64,000 nt of DNA, taken from assembly GCF_954871325.1 (NCBI RefSeq), contig NC_088775.1, forward strand, positions 42,943,561 through 43,007,560, read 5' to 3'. Source of the DNA: Gordionus sp. m RMFG-2023 (Eukaryota; Nematomorpha; Gordioida; Chordodea; Parachordodidae). Below the pieces are notes generated by a model. That model ran no database searches and was not told the DNA's origin. It worked only from the letters and a program-made list of their open reading frames with translations. Below, one piece after another: positions 47,801-55,910 of the stretch (its first letter is position 1; every line of letters starts with the position of its first letter). The position numbers and the translations under genes are program-made.

Positions 47801-50800
47801 GAGAATCGAGTTTTTTTTGGTTGTTTTAATATGGAATACAACCAGAGTTGGGCAGTACCGTGAATACTTGTTTCTAAGATACAAGATCCTTTTGTATCTT
47901 GTACTCAGTATCTTATTGACATTTTTAATAAGATATTAGTATCTGTATCTAAGATCCTTTATTTTAAAAAGAATCTTGTATCTTTTTTATTTTCTTTAAA
48001 AAGATACAGATACAGATTCTTTTTAATATTCATGTTTAAAACATTTACATATCACAAATGTAACTTTATTTTCTTTGTTAAATCTTGTATTATTTTCTTT
48101 ATTTTTTCCCGCTATATAAATAAAATATATTGTATTGATAACCAAAATTAGTTGGAAATTTTACAGGTCATAAAGATAGATAGATTAAAAATAACAACAC
48201 CAAAACTAAATAAGAGAAGGATATATTTTATATGTAATATTTTTTAATTTGTAGAATGTTTAACAATCATAGTAGTGAAGATGAAATTATGGAGATTCAA
48301 ATCCGAATCTTAAAATTCTAGATGGAAAATTTTTCTAAAGTAATTCATGTGAAAAAGAACAAGGTACAAGCTGAATGTCAAAATTGCACAAGTAAAATAG
48401 TTATTAAAGGTTCAACAAACTCCTCGACAAACTTTGTTAAACATATTAAAATATATTATACATTTTTATTTTATAATTATTAACATAATAATACCTATAC
48501 TTAGACCTGTGCGCCGGCCGGCTTTTTTGGGTATGCCGAAAACGCCGCCGTTTATGAAAATTGCGCCAGCGCGCCGCCGATTTTCATATTGCGGCGTACG
48601 GCCGGCGCAGAATTTTTTTTCATATTTTATACCTTTTTATTCTAATAAGTGGTCAACATCACTTTTGTAATTTTATTAATGCCAATCAGGATTTTAATGA
48701 ATTTTTATTCTACATGTTTTTATTATATAATAGGAATTAATAAATTAAAATAGTTATTAAATAGTAATATATTTAAATTATATTTCACGCACTCATTAAA
48801 TTTTCTGTATTTATTTTATGAATATATAGCTCCACCATAATCTTCTACAATTTTAAAATTATGATTATATTGATGTTATTATAAAATTCACTCCACCATA
48901 TCCTTCTACAATTTTAAAATTATAATTATATTGATGTCATCATAAAATTCACTCTACCATATCCTTCTACAATTTTAAAATTATAATTATATTGATGTCA
49001 TTATAAAATTGAATCATTCAAAGTTACCATAATTTTACATATTTTAAAAATGGATGCATCAACATTTAATAATTCTGTAAATAATTTTAGTATTATAACA
49101 GTAAATAATAAAAATAAAAATTTTTTTGTTTGGAAATTTTTTGGTTTCTTACATTTAAAAAGAGATAATAAAATAATTTCTATAAATTAGGACAAATTTT
49201 ATTGTAATTCTTGCTTGGAAAAGGCTATTGTAGACGATGAGGATTCAAATAAGTCATTTTCACAGTATATTTTTTTTAAATATTATACCCTCATATTAAG
49301 CCAAAATCTTTAATAAATTAAAATATATGTTTTGTAAAATATAATCTAGCTATAGAATTCAAAAAATCAATATTAGCACAGGAAATTTGTTAAAACACTT
49401 GACTTCTGATCATAATATTAAAGAAGATATTTCATCAAAATCACAAGATTAAAAAAAATATTTTATGTCCAAACCAAAATTCCAGACAAATTCTAAAACT
49501 TCTAAAAAATGGCTTTTAGCAAGAAACTATGTGTTATTATGTTGTGCTGACTTATTACCTTTTCAATCAATTGATAATATAGGAATGAATGTTGTTTTTT
49601 TTCTATTGAAATAGCATTGGCTGATGAGGACTAGGTTTACAATAGTTGAATTTCATAGCCATGCTAATAATATGATTTACACATAGACATGAATGATTTA
49701 AATAATATTAAATTTGTTCTAATAACTAATTTATTGTTTGATATAAATTAAAGATATAATAATTTTCTGTTATAAATTTCAAAATACTTAATTTTAGAAA
49801 TATCAAGTTATCAACTATGATTCTGATTTGCTAGACAGGACAACACTAAGCCGTACTGCTCTTAATGATGTTTACCTATCAATGAAAGGATATGTACAAG
49901 AACAAATTAACTCAGGGCCAAAATTTTTCTCAATTACATTGGATATGTGGACAGATCAATATAGAAGAAGAAACTAAATTACATTTACACTTCATTTAAT
50001 AAATGATTTGAAATGATTTACTTTACCTTAGCAACTCAATATATAACCCAAAAACACACAGGTGAGACTATTCTAACTGAGATTGAGAAAATAGAAGAGG
50101 AATTTAATTTAAAAAAAGAAAAAAATACAAATGGTTACAGATGCTGGGCCTAATGTTAGAAAGGGTGTTCGATTAGTTAAATATGAACACCACTTATGTT
50201 TGGGTCATGGTTTACACAATCTTGTTACAGTAGATGGTATAAAAAAGGTACTTTTTGTTGAAAATCTCATAAGAATTAGAGAAATTATTACTGCTCTCCC
50301 ATTTATATCGGGTCAAATTTTATAATATTGGCCGATAACCGATATTTTAAAATGAATGAAATCGACCTGATCCGACAAAAAATATCGGCACATCACTAAT
50401 TTATTTTATATATAATTATTTTAGCAAGTTCTTATTAGAGGAAATATCTAAGCTACAATTGATATTTACATTAGATAATTTTAAAAGGCTCTTAATAAAA
50501 TAATTATAATAAGGTAGAATTTATCTTTATTAGTTACTTTTATTTATTTTTGATATAAGTAAAATTACATTAGAGTATTTATTTACAAAATTTAATCAAT
50601 TTAAAATGCATTAAATAAAATTGTTATGTATTTAATAATTATAATATAATGTTGTACATTATTTTCATATTTTTTATATATAATTAATGATTTTGCAAGA
50701 ATTATATAAAAAAAATTTGAAAAGAGATTTAAATGATATTTAAATATACGATATTACAAACGCAAGAATTAATAAGTCATATTAGAAAATAAACTAATTT

Positions 50801-52912
50801 AAAAAATACATAAATATCACAAACAAATAATGATAAATACTTATTAAAGATAATGAATAAAACTAATATATTTTTTTTAGAGATGCCATTTAACCATATA
50901 CTCCGAATATATGCTATATTTAAAACAACACAGAAAATAACCTGCAAATTCTAATAAATCATTTGATTTAATTTTTTTTTCTTATTTGCAAATTTTCAAC
51001 TCCCATTAAATATACTACTCTCCCTTTCCTGTTTAAGCTATTAATGGGCAAAAACTAATATTAAATTCCCTGGTTATTATAATTAATTCATTAATAAATA
51101 TTTTATTAATTATTGCAAATATTCATTCTTATATGTGTATGCTATATTCTTCACAAATAAATAATAAAAACTGTATTTTATAAACTATTCTTATTTAATT
51201 GGTAATGATAATTTAAAAGTATCTTGTAGATACTCTAGTTAAAGATACAAGTATCTTTTATCTTGTATCTTTTTGATATTTTTAAAAAGATACTAGTATC
51301 TATATCTAAGAATCTTTTTTTATAAAGAATCTGTATCTAGATTCTTTTTCTGGAGGACCTGCCTAACTCTGAATACAACATATATAATGTTGTATTAGAT
51401 AAAGTGAACAATTTCGTTGAATAAAATTTAATGAATATAATATTTTTGATTGACTTAAAAAATTGAATAATTTTTTTTAGATCACTTCATACTTTGAATT
51501 TTAACATTAGAATCCTAACTACGCTTTATGTACACCTTACATAATTATGACATGATAAAATGTAACTATATCTAGATTCATTTTTAGGCGATGTATCGAT
51601 ACCTAGATAAATTTTTATCTAGATACATTTGAAAAGTATCTTTTTATCAATAATTAGTTCGTGTTTGTACATTTTAGTGCTTCAACCCGTTTGATAGAAA
51701 TTTTAAAGAAAAACGCATTATTTGCAAAATAAAAAAAAATTATTCTAATAGTATGCATTTTAGTTTAAGGTTTCAATCCTTTGGTACACAGTACAAATAA
51801 AAACACATTTAGCAAAATAAGAAATTTCTAATATTTGTATCAAGATTCAAGATGGAACGAAAATTTTATGAGTACTAGAGAAATTAAAATTATAAAAAAA
51901 TTAAGTAAACAGAATATTTATAAAAATAACCATCATTATAAAAAAATCAACTTTTTATCATATTCAATGTCTGGCTTTATGTATAACTTTTATAATTTGT
52001 AGACGTAGCATAAAAGTAGCCAACTTGACTTGCATCTTTAAAATGTGATACCAAAATAAGGATTAATTAAGATGAAATTGTAAACGATTACAATAAATTA
52101 TTTTATTTTTTGCCCTCAAGCGCTAAGGTTGAACGATTGTTAGTAAAATAATTCTATGCTAAATGTTCTTTCACATTTGGAAATATAAGTCATATGAGCG
52201 TCCCATGTAAAAAATCTATTTGAAAAATAATATGATTATAATATTGTTTATTCATAGATTATTAGGATTTTCTCACATATTTTTTAAAATAGAAGAAATT
52301 TTTGGGAATATTTTAAAATAGAAAGTTCAATTTTAAAGAAATGGAAGTTTTTGGATATCAATATAAAATTGTCATAAAATTTTACCTTATCATATTTTTT
52401 TGATGAGGCCCCTAGGTTATTCAAATATTACTAATAATATTTTATATAAATAATTCCACTAAACAGAGTGCCGCCGTCGTAAGAGTATAGGAGTCGAACG
52501 CACAGTAGCCCGCTGCGATGCCCGCCATGATTCTGCTCTAATCTATGAAATCTGTGCCGAGTTATGCCGGACTTTGGCACACGATTTGCGGTCCCGTCAA
52601 CTAACCGGTTCCCTACTTACCGTTAAAATTAAGGTTAATTATGTAAACCATCATTATTTAATTGCAAACGCGAAAACGATATTTTTACAATAGTAAATTA
52701 TCGTAAACTAATTTTTATTGTTGTTATGAACCTGCAAAAATTAAAAGTCATCCAATTTTCGCGTAATGACGCGCGTCAAACGCCTTCCACGAGCAACTAA
52801 CGATGAGGTTCTTATGTTGAATTATGCTTGGGATTTGATCAGGCCTGAATTGGAAGCGGCTAAAAAGGCGGCAGCGATTGAAAGTTTATTTTATTTTTTA
52901 AAGGACTTGAAG
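20787..52912 (+). CDS. POLK: DNA polymerase kappa, ten exons, 3' end not found
   Basis: Y-family translesion DNA polymerase that extends primers past damaged bases in the nucleus. I find ten exons: 20787-20858, 20903-21043, 21084-21236, 24916-25264, 25368-25502, 26703-26816, 39306-39430, 39684-39873, 52467-52633 and 52748-52912. All introns are GT-AG, all phases agree, and the total is 537 codons. By my numbering the metal-binding residues are D93 (VHIDLDAF) and D184/E185 (GGLDEAYLN), matching human D107 and D198/E199. The steric-gate position is F98 where vertebrates have Tyr. A helix-hairpin-helix INGIGKVT starts at 364, and the little-finger motif RKSIGVERT is in exon 9. The N-terminal kappa-specific segment ([14 protein letters not shown]) is present, which separates it from DinB, eta and iota. 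The end of the little finger and any PCNA or ubiquitin-binding tail were not found; they may lie beyond 64 kb. It looks functional. Confidence 0.93.
20903..21043 (+). CDS. POLK: POLK exon 2
   Basis: 47 codons starting [19 protein letters not shown], aligned with the human ATKGSRFYGNELKKEKQ region of the N-clasp. Acceptor CACATAG, donor GTATAT, phase 0 at both ends. Confidence 0.88.
21084..21236 (+). CDS. POLK: POLK exon 3 (first catalytic Asp)
   Basis: 51 codons with [18 protein letters not shown] and KPIAIGSM, the first palm and fingers motif. The acceptor must be the AG at 21082-21083 to keep phase; this makes intron 2 only 40 bp. Donor GTATAT. Confidence 0.93.
21237..22639. other. POLK intron 3, 5' part
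   Basis: AT-rich intron sequence with no recognised gene or element end before the hAT target duplication at 22640. Confidence 0.6.
23035..23215 (-). pseudogene. hAT transposase C-terminal dimerisation motif
   Basis: The minus strand reads [20 protein letters not shown] then [13 protein letters not shown], the signature end of the hAT dimerisation domain. Only about 60 codons remain, with nothing of the catalytic core. Confidence 0.8.
23355..24110 (+). pseudogene. Ty3/Gypsy pol fragment (RNase H to integrase N-domain)
   Basis: Fossil fragment inside the hAT element. RNase H is seen as [33 protein letters not shown] and RTDHKPL (about 23365-23610), followed by a connection region and an integrase zinc-binding trace ([20 protein letters not shown], about 24005-24065). 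No LTRs. A short inverted copy of the integrase-start sequence lies at about 23217-23275, where the piece joins the hAT coding remnant. Broken, a few breaks. A lineage different from elements 1-3. Confidence 0.75.
24337..24915. other. POLK intron 3, 3' part
   Basis: AT-rich, no feature recognised. It ends in the acceptor of exon 4 (TGAAG at 24911-24915). Confidence 0.6.
24916..25264 (+). CDS. POLK: POLK exon 4 (catalytic Asp-Glu)
   Basis: 116 codons plus one base. It contains [19 protein letters not shown] and GKKLCPDL, then [14 protein letters not shown] with the second and third metal ligands. The tail corresponds to the poorly conserved kappa insert after LDEAYLN. Donor GTAAAC. Confidence 0.95.
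25368..25502 (+). CDS. POLK: POLK exon 5 (variable insert)
   Basis: 45 codons, phase 1 at both ends, joining exons 4 and 6 without a stop. The sequence is unlike human kappa here ([12 protein letters not shown], then [14 protein letters not shown]), as expected for the variable insert. Called from phase agreement and canonical sites rather than from similarity, so it is less certain than its neighbours. Confidence 0.7.
25503..26702. other. POLK intron 5
   Basis: About 1.2 kb of AT-rich sequence with no recognised element or gene. Confidence 0.6.
26703..26816 (+). CDS. POLK: POLK exon 6
   Basis: 38 codons with [20 protein letters not shown], then CSA, matching human SAQEVVKEIRFRIEQKTTLTASAG. 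Ends at CAG before GTTTAT; the split Gly codon is completed by exon 7. Confidence 0.93.
27130..27500 (+). repeat. GCGAATGCATTATA array, left end
   Basis: About 25 copies of a 14-15-bp unit with TATAGCGAA, TATCGCGAA and TACCGCGAA variants. A long palindrome-rich array, without unique spacers. Confidence 0.9.
27756..28708. mobile_element. Non-autonomous TA-flanked element, 953 bp
   Basis: Imperfect terminal inverted repeats AGGGAGAACGGGGTAATGG and, at the other end, CATTATAACACCGGTCTCCCC, with TA on both sides (27754-27755 and 28709-28710). A TA duplication suits the Tc1/mariner superfamily. No transposase inside. Confidence 0.5.
28865..28990 (+). other. Short open stretch, unrecognised
   Basis: About 41 codons from ATG to TAA, reading [20 protein letters not shown] and onward, with a composition more coding-like than its surroundings. 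I do not recognise it; it may be a remnant of the surrounding element's gene or chance. Confidence 0.2.
29127..29345 (+). repeat. Local tandem duplication, two copies of about 105 bp
   Basis: Both copies share TTTATGAATT, AAATCTTTAAAAATATATAT and CGACTACATTTTTTTATC. Non-coding. Confidence 0.85.
29346..31085. other. AT-rich interior of the GCGAA-ended element
   Basis: No credible gene, RNA or element end recognised. Confidence 0.4.
31086..31560 (-). repeat. GCGAATGCATTATA array, right end
   Basis: Reverse-complement array of the left end, about 30 copies of the 15-bp unit. The repeated MHYSEC / ECITAN open frame on the minus strand is translated repeat, not a gene. Confidence 0.9.
31568..32340. 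other. Intron sequence with one unrecognised open stretch
   Basis: The minus strand at about 32082-31867 is open for 71 codons (containing [20 protein letters not shown]). I cannot place it in a family, and it may be an old element remnant. The rest is AT-rich. Confidence 0.3.
32341..32800 (+). repeat. Diverged left TIR of the long-TIR transposon family
   Basis: Shares the order of words seen in the TIRs at 40741 and 47430-47842: GTTGAATTCCA, CAACCCGACC, ATATAGTGAAAAT, CCGGAAATAGACAT, CTAGACTGGGACGA. No partner end or transposase is attached, so it is an old fragment. Confidence 0.55.
32801..34001. other. AT-rich intron sequence
   Basis: No gene or element boundary recognised. Confidence 0.5.
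34002..35920. mobile_element. Inverted pair of Ty3/Gypsy gag fragments
   Basis: Fossil. The same gag region occurs twice, head to head: minus strand at about 34645-34002 and plus strand at about 34690-35410. Both carry a capsid-like helical region ([20 protein letters not shown]) and one zinc knuckle ([28 protein letters not shown]). The + arm goes on through non-coding sequence to a polypurine tract (AAGCGGGGAGGAG, ending at 35920). No pol is present. The arms are similar but not identical, so the pair is not recent. Broken. Confidence 0.75.
35921..36213 (+). repeat. LTR (3') of the gag-bearing Gypsy fragment
   Basis: Begins TGTTGTGTTATAACTAG right after the polypurine tract. A matching copy in the opposite orientation lies at 38219-38585. 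Its 3' boundary is disturbed by the foldback that follows. Confidence 0.65.
36225..36467. repeat. Foldback with about 85-bp arms
   Basis: Arms 36225-36310 and 36378-36467 are near-perfect reverse complements (TTACCAATTAAAATAAATAC..., then AATGACAAAAATGATGTCCA...). The loop is about 70 bp. Open frames on both strands follow from the palindrome. Confidence 0.8.
36463..38218. mobile_element. Element with ACTGTGTGACAA ends between inverted LTRs
   Basis: The left end reads ACTGTGTGACAAAT; the right end reads CTTGTCACACAGT. Both continue with AT-rich inverted similarity (GGGAGAAAATAAAATAAA against its reverse complement near 38180). AAC lies on both sides, a possible 3-bp duplication. The interior carries a degraded Cys-rich gene on the minus strand. 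A CACTG-like end could hint at the CMC group, but this is weak. Confidence 0.45.
36900..37208 (-). pseudogene. Degraded Cys-rich, transposon-associated gene, N-terminal part
   Basis: The minus strand from 37208 reads [20 protein letters not shown], then [20 protein letters not shown], and, after a frame change, [13 protein letters not shown]. The spacing of Cys pairs and the words FCYICG, DxDKxxAPxxxCxxC and NHxxDCYFC recall an uncharacterised protein family repeated in many invertebrate genomes, which I recall only by pattern. One frameshift and no C-terminal part, so non-functional. Confidence 0.5.
38219..38585 (-). repeat. Inverted LTR copy of the gag-bearing Gypsy element
   Basis: Reverse complement of 35921-36213 over most of its length, with an internal duplication of about 56 bp (AAATGAACAAAGAAAACAAA repeated near 38450 and 38505). 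Confidence 0.7.
38640..38960 (-). pseudogene. Transposase fragment of the long-TIR family, minus strand
   Basis: The minus strand encodes pieces that line up with the transposase remnants at 41.6-42.2 and 43.9-45.2 kb: [11 protein letters not shown] followed by KKFI, then [10 protein letters not shown], and in another frame [20 protein letters not shown]. The same order ([20 protein letters not shown]...) is seen in those copies. Several frame changes and stops, so dead. Confidence 0.5.
39306..39430 (+). CDS. POLK: POLK exon 7
   Basis: Encodes [20 protein letters not shown] and [17 protein letters not shown], matching human GIAPNTMLAKVCSDKNKPNG and the following helix. The acceptor follows a 12.5-kb intron; donor GTAAGC. 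Confidence 0.95.
39684..39873 (+). CDS. POLK: POLK exon 8 (helix-hairpin-helix)
   Basis: Encodes [20 protein letters not shown], the thumb helix-hairpin-helix, and ends in an acidic run (SDDDSDDDS) which replaces the human STHLTRDG loop. Donor GTAAAT, phase 1. Confidence 0.93.
41575..42228 (+). pseudogene. Transposase C-terminal region in transposon A
   Basis: Reads [20 protein letters not shown], then [40 protein letters not shown] and [20 protein letters not shown], and is open from 41965 to the stop at 42226-42228. The SDG and HGKxxCD blocks with conserved acidic residues look like parts of an RNase H-fold catalytic core. The same blocks are in transposon B and at 38.6-38.9 kb. Two in-frame stops upstream of 41965 and the lost N-terminus show it is dead. 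Similar uncharacterised proteins occur, as I recall, in several invertebrates; no search was possible. Confidence 0.65.
42190..42350 (+). repeat. Tandem duplication of about 72 bp at the end of the transposase
   Basis: TTCTTTAGATAATTTAATAT...ATGTAATTATGCA occurs twice in a row (about 42194-42265 and 42266-42337), partly within the last codons. Confidence 0.85.
43957..45200 (+). pseudogene. Transposase remnant of transposon B
   Basis: Blocks in order: an N-terminal segment [20 protein letters not shown] with [17 protein letters not shown] (43957-44147); a Cys/His block [17 protein letters not shown] (about 44168-44220); [20 protein letters not shown] preceded by LILCDF (about 44575-44660); [20 protein letters not shown] and [20 protein letters not shown] (about 44730-44890); [15 protein letters not shown] (about 44910-44955). 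Candidate catalytic acids are the Asp in CDF, the Asp in SDD and one near HGKxxC. Multiple stops and frame changes make it a pseudogene. The block order gives the best view of the family in this window. Confidence 0.65.
45730..46637 (-). mobile_element. 5'-truncated LINE inserted in the right TIR of transposon B
   Basis: On the minus strand, 46601-46140 is open and reads as the C-terminal region of a non-LTR reverse transcriptase ORF: a Cys/His segment [20 protein letters not shown] then [20 protein letters not shown], followed by [10 protein letters not shown] and [11 protein letters not shown] frame change then leads to [20 protein letters not shown] and [16 protein letters not shown]. The 3' end is a T run on the + strand (45731-45741), the LINE's poly(A). 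The insertion is seen by comparing the two TIRs of B: the left arm reads straight through the site. Confidence 0.8.
47293..47429. other. Short intron stretch between elements
   Basis: AT-rich; nothing recognised. It may belong to the TIR fragment that follows. Confidence 0.3.
47430..47842 (-). repeat. Right TIR fragment of another long-TIR transposon
   Basis: Reads towards GGTTGTTTTAATATGGAATACAAC, with CCGACCCTCTTCGAT-type and CTAGACTGGGACGA-type words on the reverse strand, as in A. A hAT element has inserted within a few bases of its end; after the hAT, the sequence continues ATATATAATG at 51380. No partner end is attached. Confidence 0.6.
48500..48612. mobile_element. GC-rich MITE-like insertion in the hAT element
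   Basis: A sharply GC-rich 110-bp block with GCGCCGGCCGGC at one end and GGCCGGCGC at the other, surrounded by AT-rich DNA. Probably a small inverted-repeat insertion; the exact ends are not resolved. Confidence 0.4.
48830..49015 (+). repeat. 62-bp tandem repeat, three copies
   Basis: Copies share CCATATCCTTCTACAATTTT and ATTATATTGATGTCAT. Confidence 0.85.
49050..50325 (+). pseudogene. hAT transposase remnant with BED zinc finger
   Basis: About 49125-49440: a BED-like finger, with [26 protein letters not shown] and further on [15 protein letters not shown]. About 49795-49975: [20 protein letters not shown] and [20 protein letters not shown], whose LDMWT(D) carries the first catalytic Asp. 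About 50131-50325: [30 protein letters not shown], the second Asp and the conserved CxxHxLxL motif. The part after 50308 is cut by a MITE-like sequence (GCCGATA...ATATCGGCACATCACTAA, about 50325-50399). Several stops, so dead. Confidence 0.75.
50400..51220. other. AT-rich 3' half of the hAT element
   Basis: No coding segment recognised. The missing C-terminal part of the transposase is not visible here. Confidence 0.5.
51380..52466. other. POLK intron 8, 3' part
   Basis: AT-rich; includes a TATCTAGATAC-rich patch at about 51585-51650 resembling hAT subterminal words. Ends at the acceptor of exon 9 (AAACAG). Confidence 0.5.
52467..52633 (+). CDS. POLK: POLK exon 9 (little finger)
   Basis: Encodes [20 protein letters not shown], then [20 protein letters not shown] and GSLLTVKIK. 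It aligns with human ERKSMSVERTF and the LCQELCSELAQDLQKERLKG region of the little finger. GC content is well above the flanking introns. Acceptor CAG, donor GTTAAT. Confidence 0.94.
52748..52912 (+). CDS. POLK: POLK exon 10
   Basis: 55 codons starting [20 protein letters not shown], matching human NVNFEVKTRAST, then a helix [20 protein letters not shown]. Phase 0, donor GTAATG. The next expected motif (PLRLRLMGVR-like) is not found downstream in the window. Confidence 0.88.
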
Positions 52913-53399
52913 GTAATGTTTTAGATTAAATTTCTGCAAGGCCGCCCCCGGGCCGGTGGTAGCATCATCATTTAAATATAGGCCCATGATCCGAGAAAAT
53001 ATAAATGCTATATTTCCTTCTTATTCTTCCTTTTTTGCCTGAATAAATATTAACAATTATAAAATGAATTTTAAAAATAAGTAAGTTTTTAAAAAGATCA
53101 AGAGGTGGGAATTTATATTATACTTTGTAATATAGAATAAAATAATCATCAATAAATTATTGAATATTTAAATTTAAAATATAACAATAAAATAGAGAAA
53201 AAAATTAATATTTTGAGTTTGAAATTTTTTACATACATGCTTATAAAAAAACCAGGCAGTGGAGGCCACAGACTGGGCTAGATCTAATATTATAGACTTG
53301 AAAATCTCACGTTTTTTAATAACTTATAAAACCCCTTATCTATTCGTACAGAATTGTATTCATTGCCTGAGTGTTCATCTACTGTCCATCTTCATTTTG
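52913..53399. other. Downstream POLK intron, start
   Basis: AT-rich apart from a GC-rich patch at about 52939-52962 (GGCCGCCCCCGGGCCGG). No next exon recognised. Confidence 0.5.
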
Positions 53400-54215
53400 T
53401 ACAGCTAGTAACGAGTTGTTATGAACGATAAAAGCTGATTAGATACAATATCGCATTAGGTTATCTCCATCCCATGCCCAGCATCGTTTGGCCGTGATTA
53501 GATATAGGGTTCTCTTGTTCCTTGACCTTCATATCTTCTTGTTGGGCCTCTTTGTCTTTCGTCGGTATTGTTCATCATTTCTCTATATAACATTGTAGCT
53601 TCTTCTCAGGACAAATTTAACCAATTCAGGATATATCTGAACTACTTATCTCTAATTTCTATACTTATTATTTTTTTGCCCAACGATGCCATCTAAAAAT
53701 ATTGCAATCTTTAATTTTCTTTATATAATAAAATATCGATCAAAAATATGTATACTCTTTTAAAAATAAAAATTTTATAAATATGCACGAGTTGCTAACG
53801 GCCATATCGGATTCGATACAATATCGCATTAGGTGATCTCCGCCCAGCCTCATTTTGACCCTGATTGGATACAGGGTTCTATTGTTCCTTGGCCTTCATA
53901 TCTTTTTATTGGGCCTCTTTGTCTTTCGTAGTAATTGTTCTTAGTGTTGCTAAACAGCGCGTTTTAAATTAAGAGGTTAGATAAAATAATATGCAAGCCT
54001 CAGGATCCAGATTTCGTTAATAGATATCTAAACCTCACTGCCATCTATGAGCAAAATAACCAGGTTTGTGTAATATTTTTTGGCTAAAATATTGTGTAAA
54101 CCGTTTTTAAAAATCGATCCGTTTAACAACACTAATTGTTTATTATTTTTCATATAACCTTGTGGCTTCTCGGGCTAAATTTAACTAATTTCGGGATACC
54201 TCTGAACCATCTGGT
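53400..54215 (+). repeat. Two direct copies of a 250-bp repeat, second split by a MITE
   Basis: 53400-53660 and 53788-54215 share CGATACAATATCGCATTAGG, TTGGGCCTCTTTGTCTTTCG and CTTCTC(A/G)GG. The second copy is interrupted at 53942-54134, and the first copy shows the empty site. Confidence 0.75.
53942..54134. mobile_element. hAT-like MITE, about 193 bp
   Basis: Ends TAGTGTTGCTAAACAG and CCGTTTAACAACACTA are near reverse complements. ATTGTT lies on both sides, a partial match to an 8-bp duplication. It is present in only one of two direct repeat copies. Confidence 0.65.
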
Positions 54216-54485
54216 TCCATGTCAATTCAGCGAAACTTTTATCGCTAAACACTTTTTCACGAAACTTTTATCGCGAATCCACATAAGCGAATACTTTTCC
54301 GCGAAGACAATATAGCGAAACAAATATCGCGAATTTTTTATAGCGAAACTCTTATCACGAAACCTTTAAAGCGAATACATTAGAGTAAATTTTATCGCGA
54401 AAATTTTATAGCGAGGTCAATATCGCGAAACATAAATCGCGAAGACATTATAGCGAAAACTATTTCGCGAAATATAACGCGGCCT
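54216..54485 (+). repeat. Third GCGAA-type array
   Basis: Starts CATGTCAATTCAGCGAAAC, like the end of the element at 27121, and continues with AGCGAA/CGCGAA units at 14-20-bp spacing, more diverged (ACTTTTATCGCGAA types). No opposite end was found. Confidence 0.75.
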
Positions 54486-55015
54486 ATTATTATTTTTTAT
54501 TTTTATTAAAACAATTTATTTTATTAATATTTAATGTTAAAATTTTATTTAACATATTATATGATATATATTTTTTATTTATATTATGAAATGAAGAAAT
54601 GAAATGAAAAATAAAATGGATTGCTTCTATTTGATGTTTTTTTAATAAAATAAATGATATGCTACTATTGTAAATTATTTTTGTTACAATTTATTAGTGA
54701 TTTTCACGACCAAAATTTTAAACAAAAAGTATTTTTTAAGTTCAAAAATATTTTTGAACATATTTTGATAAAAATTTTAAATCTTTTTTGAGGAATTCTT
54801 TTGTGAGATTTATTATAAATAAACAATCTTTTAGGTAAAATCTTTTATAGTTTTTTTATCATTTTTGTAAAATTATCTATTTTTTATGTATATTAAAAAA
54901 GGTGGGTTTTCTAAATAATATTTTTTTAAAAATATTTTTATTTAACTTATTTTTGTTATTTCATATGATCTTTTTAAGAAAAATAATTTAATCTGACAAT
55001 TTTTATATTCGTTAT
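54486..55015. other. AT-rich spacer
   Basis: No gene or element end recognised. Confidence 0.5.
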
Positions 55016-55019
55016 TGAA

Positions 55020-55910
55020 GATGTTCCTTGGAAAAATGACAATTATCATAATCGGTGTTTTTAAACATATTAGATTTTTTTACGGTAAAATATATGTATT
55101 TTAAACATGTTAAATAAAAATTTCAATTAAGATGCACCATATAAAAGTGACAATTATCATAATCGTTATTTTTAAGGTTTTTTAGATTTATTGACGTAAA
55201 TCTGCTTAAATAAGTATTGTTAACATGTATTAATAAAACTTCAGTGAAAATGTACCCTAGATAAGTGACAATTGTCATAATCCTTATTTTTAAAGTTTTT
55301 TTGAATTTTTTGATGCAAATGGGTAAAAATATAGAATGTAAATTTGTTAAATTAAGATTTCATGAAGATGTACCACAGAAAAGTGACAATTGTAATAATC
55401 TTTATTTTTAAACTTTTTTTGACGTAAATGAGCCATTGATAACATGTTTAAATAAAACTTAAGTGAAGATGTACCCAAGATAAGTGGCAATTGTAATAAT
55501 CTTTATTTTTAAACTTTTTTTGACGTAAATGAGCCATTGATAACATGTTTAAATAAAATATTAATGAAGATGTACCATAGATAAGTGACAATTGTCATAA
55601 TCGTTGTTTTTAAAGTTTTTTGATACAAATGGGTAAAAATATAGATTGTAAAAATGTCAAATTAAAATTTCATGAAGATGTACCCTAGATAAGTGACAAT
55701 AGTCATAATCGTTATTTTTAAAAGTTTTAAAAATTTTTTGAAGCAAATGGGCTAAAATATAAATTGCTAACATGTTAAAACAATATTTCAGTGAAGATGT
55801 ACCACAGATAAGTGACAATAGTCATAATCGTTATTTTTAAAGTTTTTGAATTGTTTGACGCAGTTGGACAAAAATATAAATTGTTAACATGTTAAAATAA
55901 AATTTCAGTC
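55020..55910 (-). repeat. 119-bp satellite, block 3, reverse orientation
   Basis: About 8 diverged units in the reverse orientation (GTGACAATTGTCATAATCGT, ...AAATGGGTAAAAATATAGATT). Faces block 4 across about 400 bp. Confidence 0.85.

Larger units (their letters stand above)
47843..51371 (+). mobile_element. hAT element, 3.53 kb, with 8-bp target duplication
   Basis: Ends are CAGAGTTGGGCAG and CTGCCTAACTCTG, flanked by AATACAAC on both sides (47835-47842 and 51372-51379). Subterminal regions carry repeated AAGATAC/GTATCTT words, likely transposase-binding sites. The interior holds a BED-type zinc finger and transposase core remnants on the + strand (about 49050-50325) and two later MITE-like insertions. 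CAGxG ends plus an 8-bp duplication are diagnostic of hAT. The transposase is broken, so this copy cannot move on its own. Confidence 0.92.
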
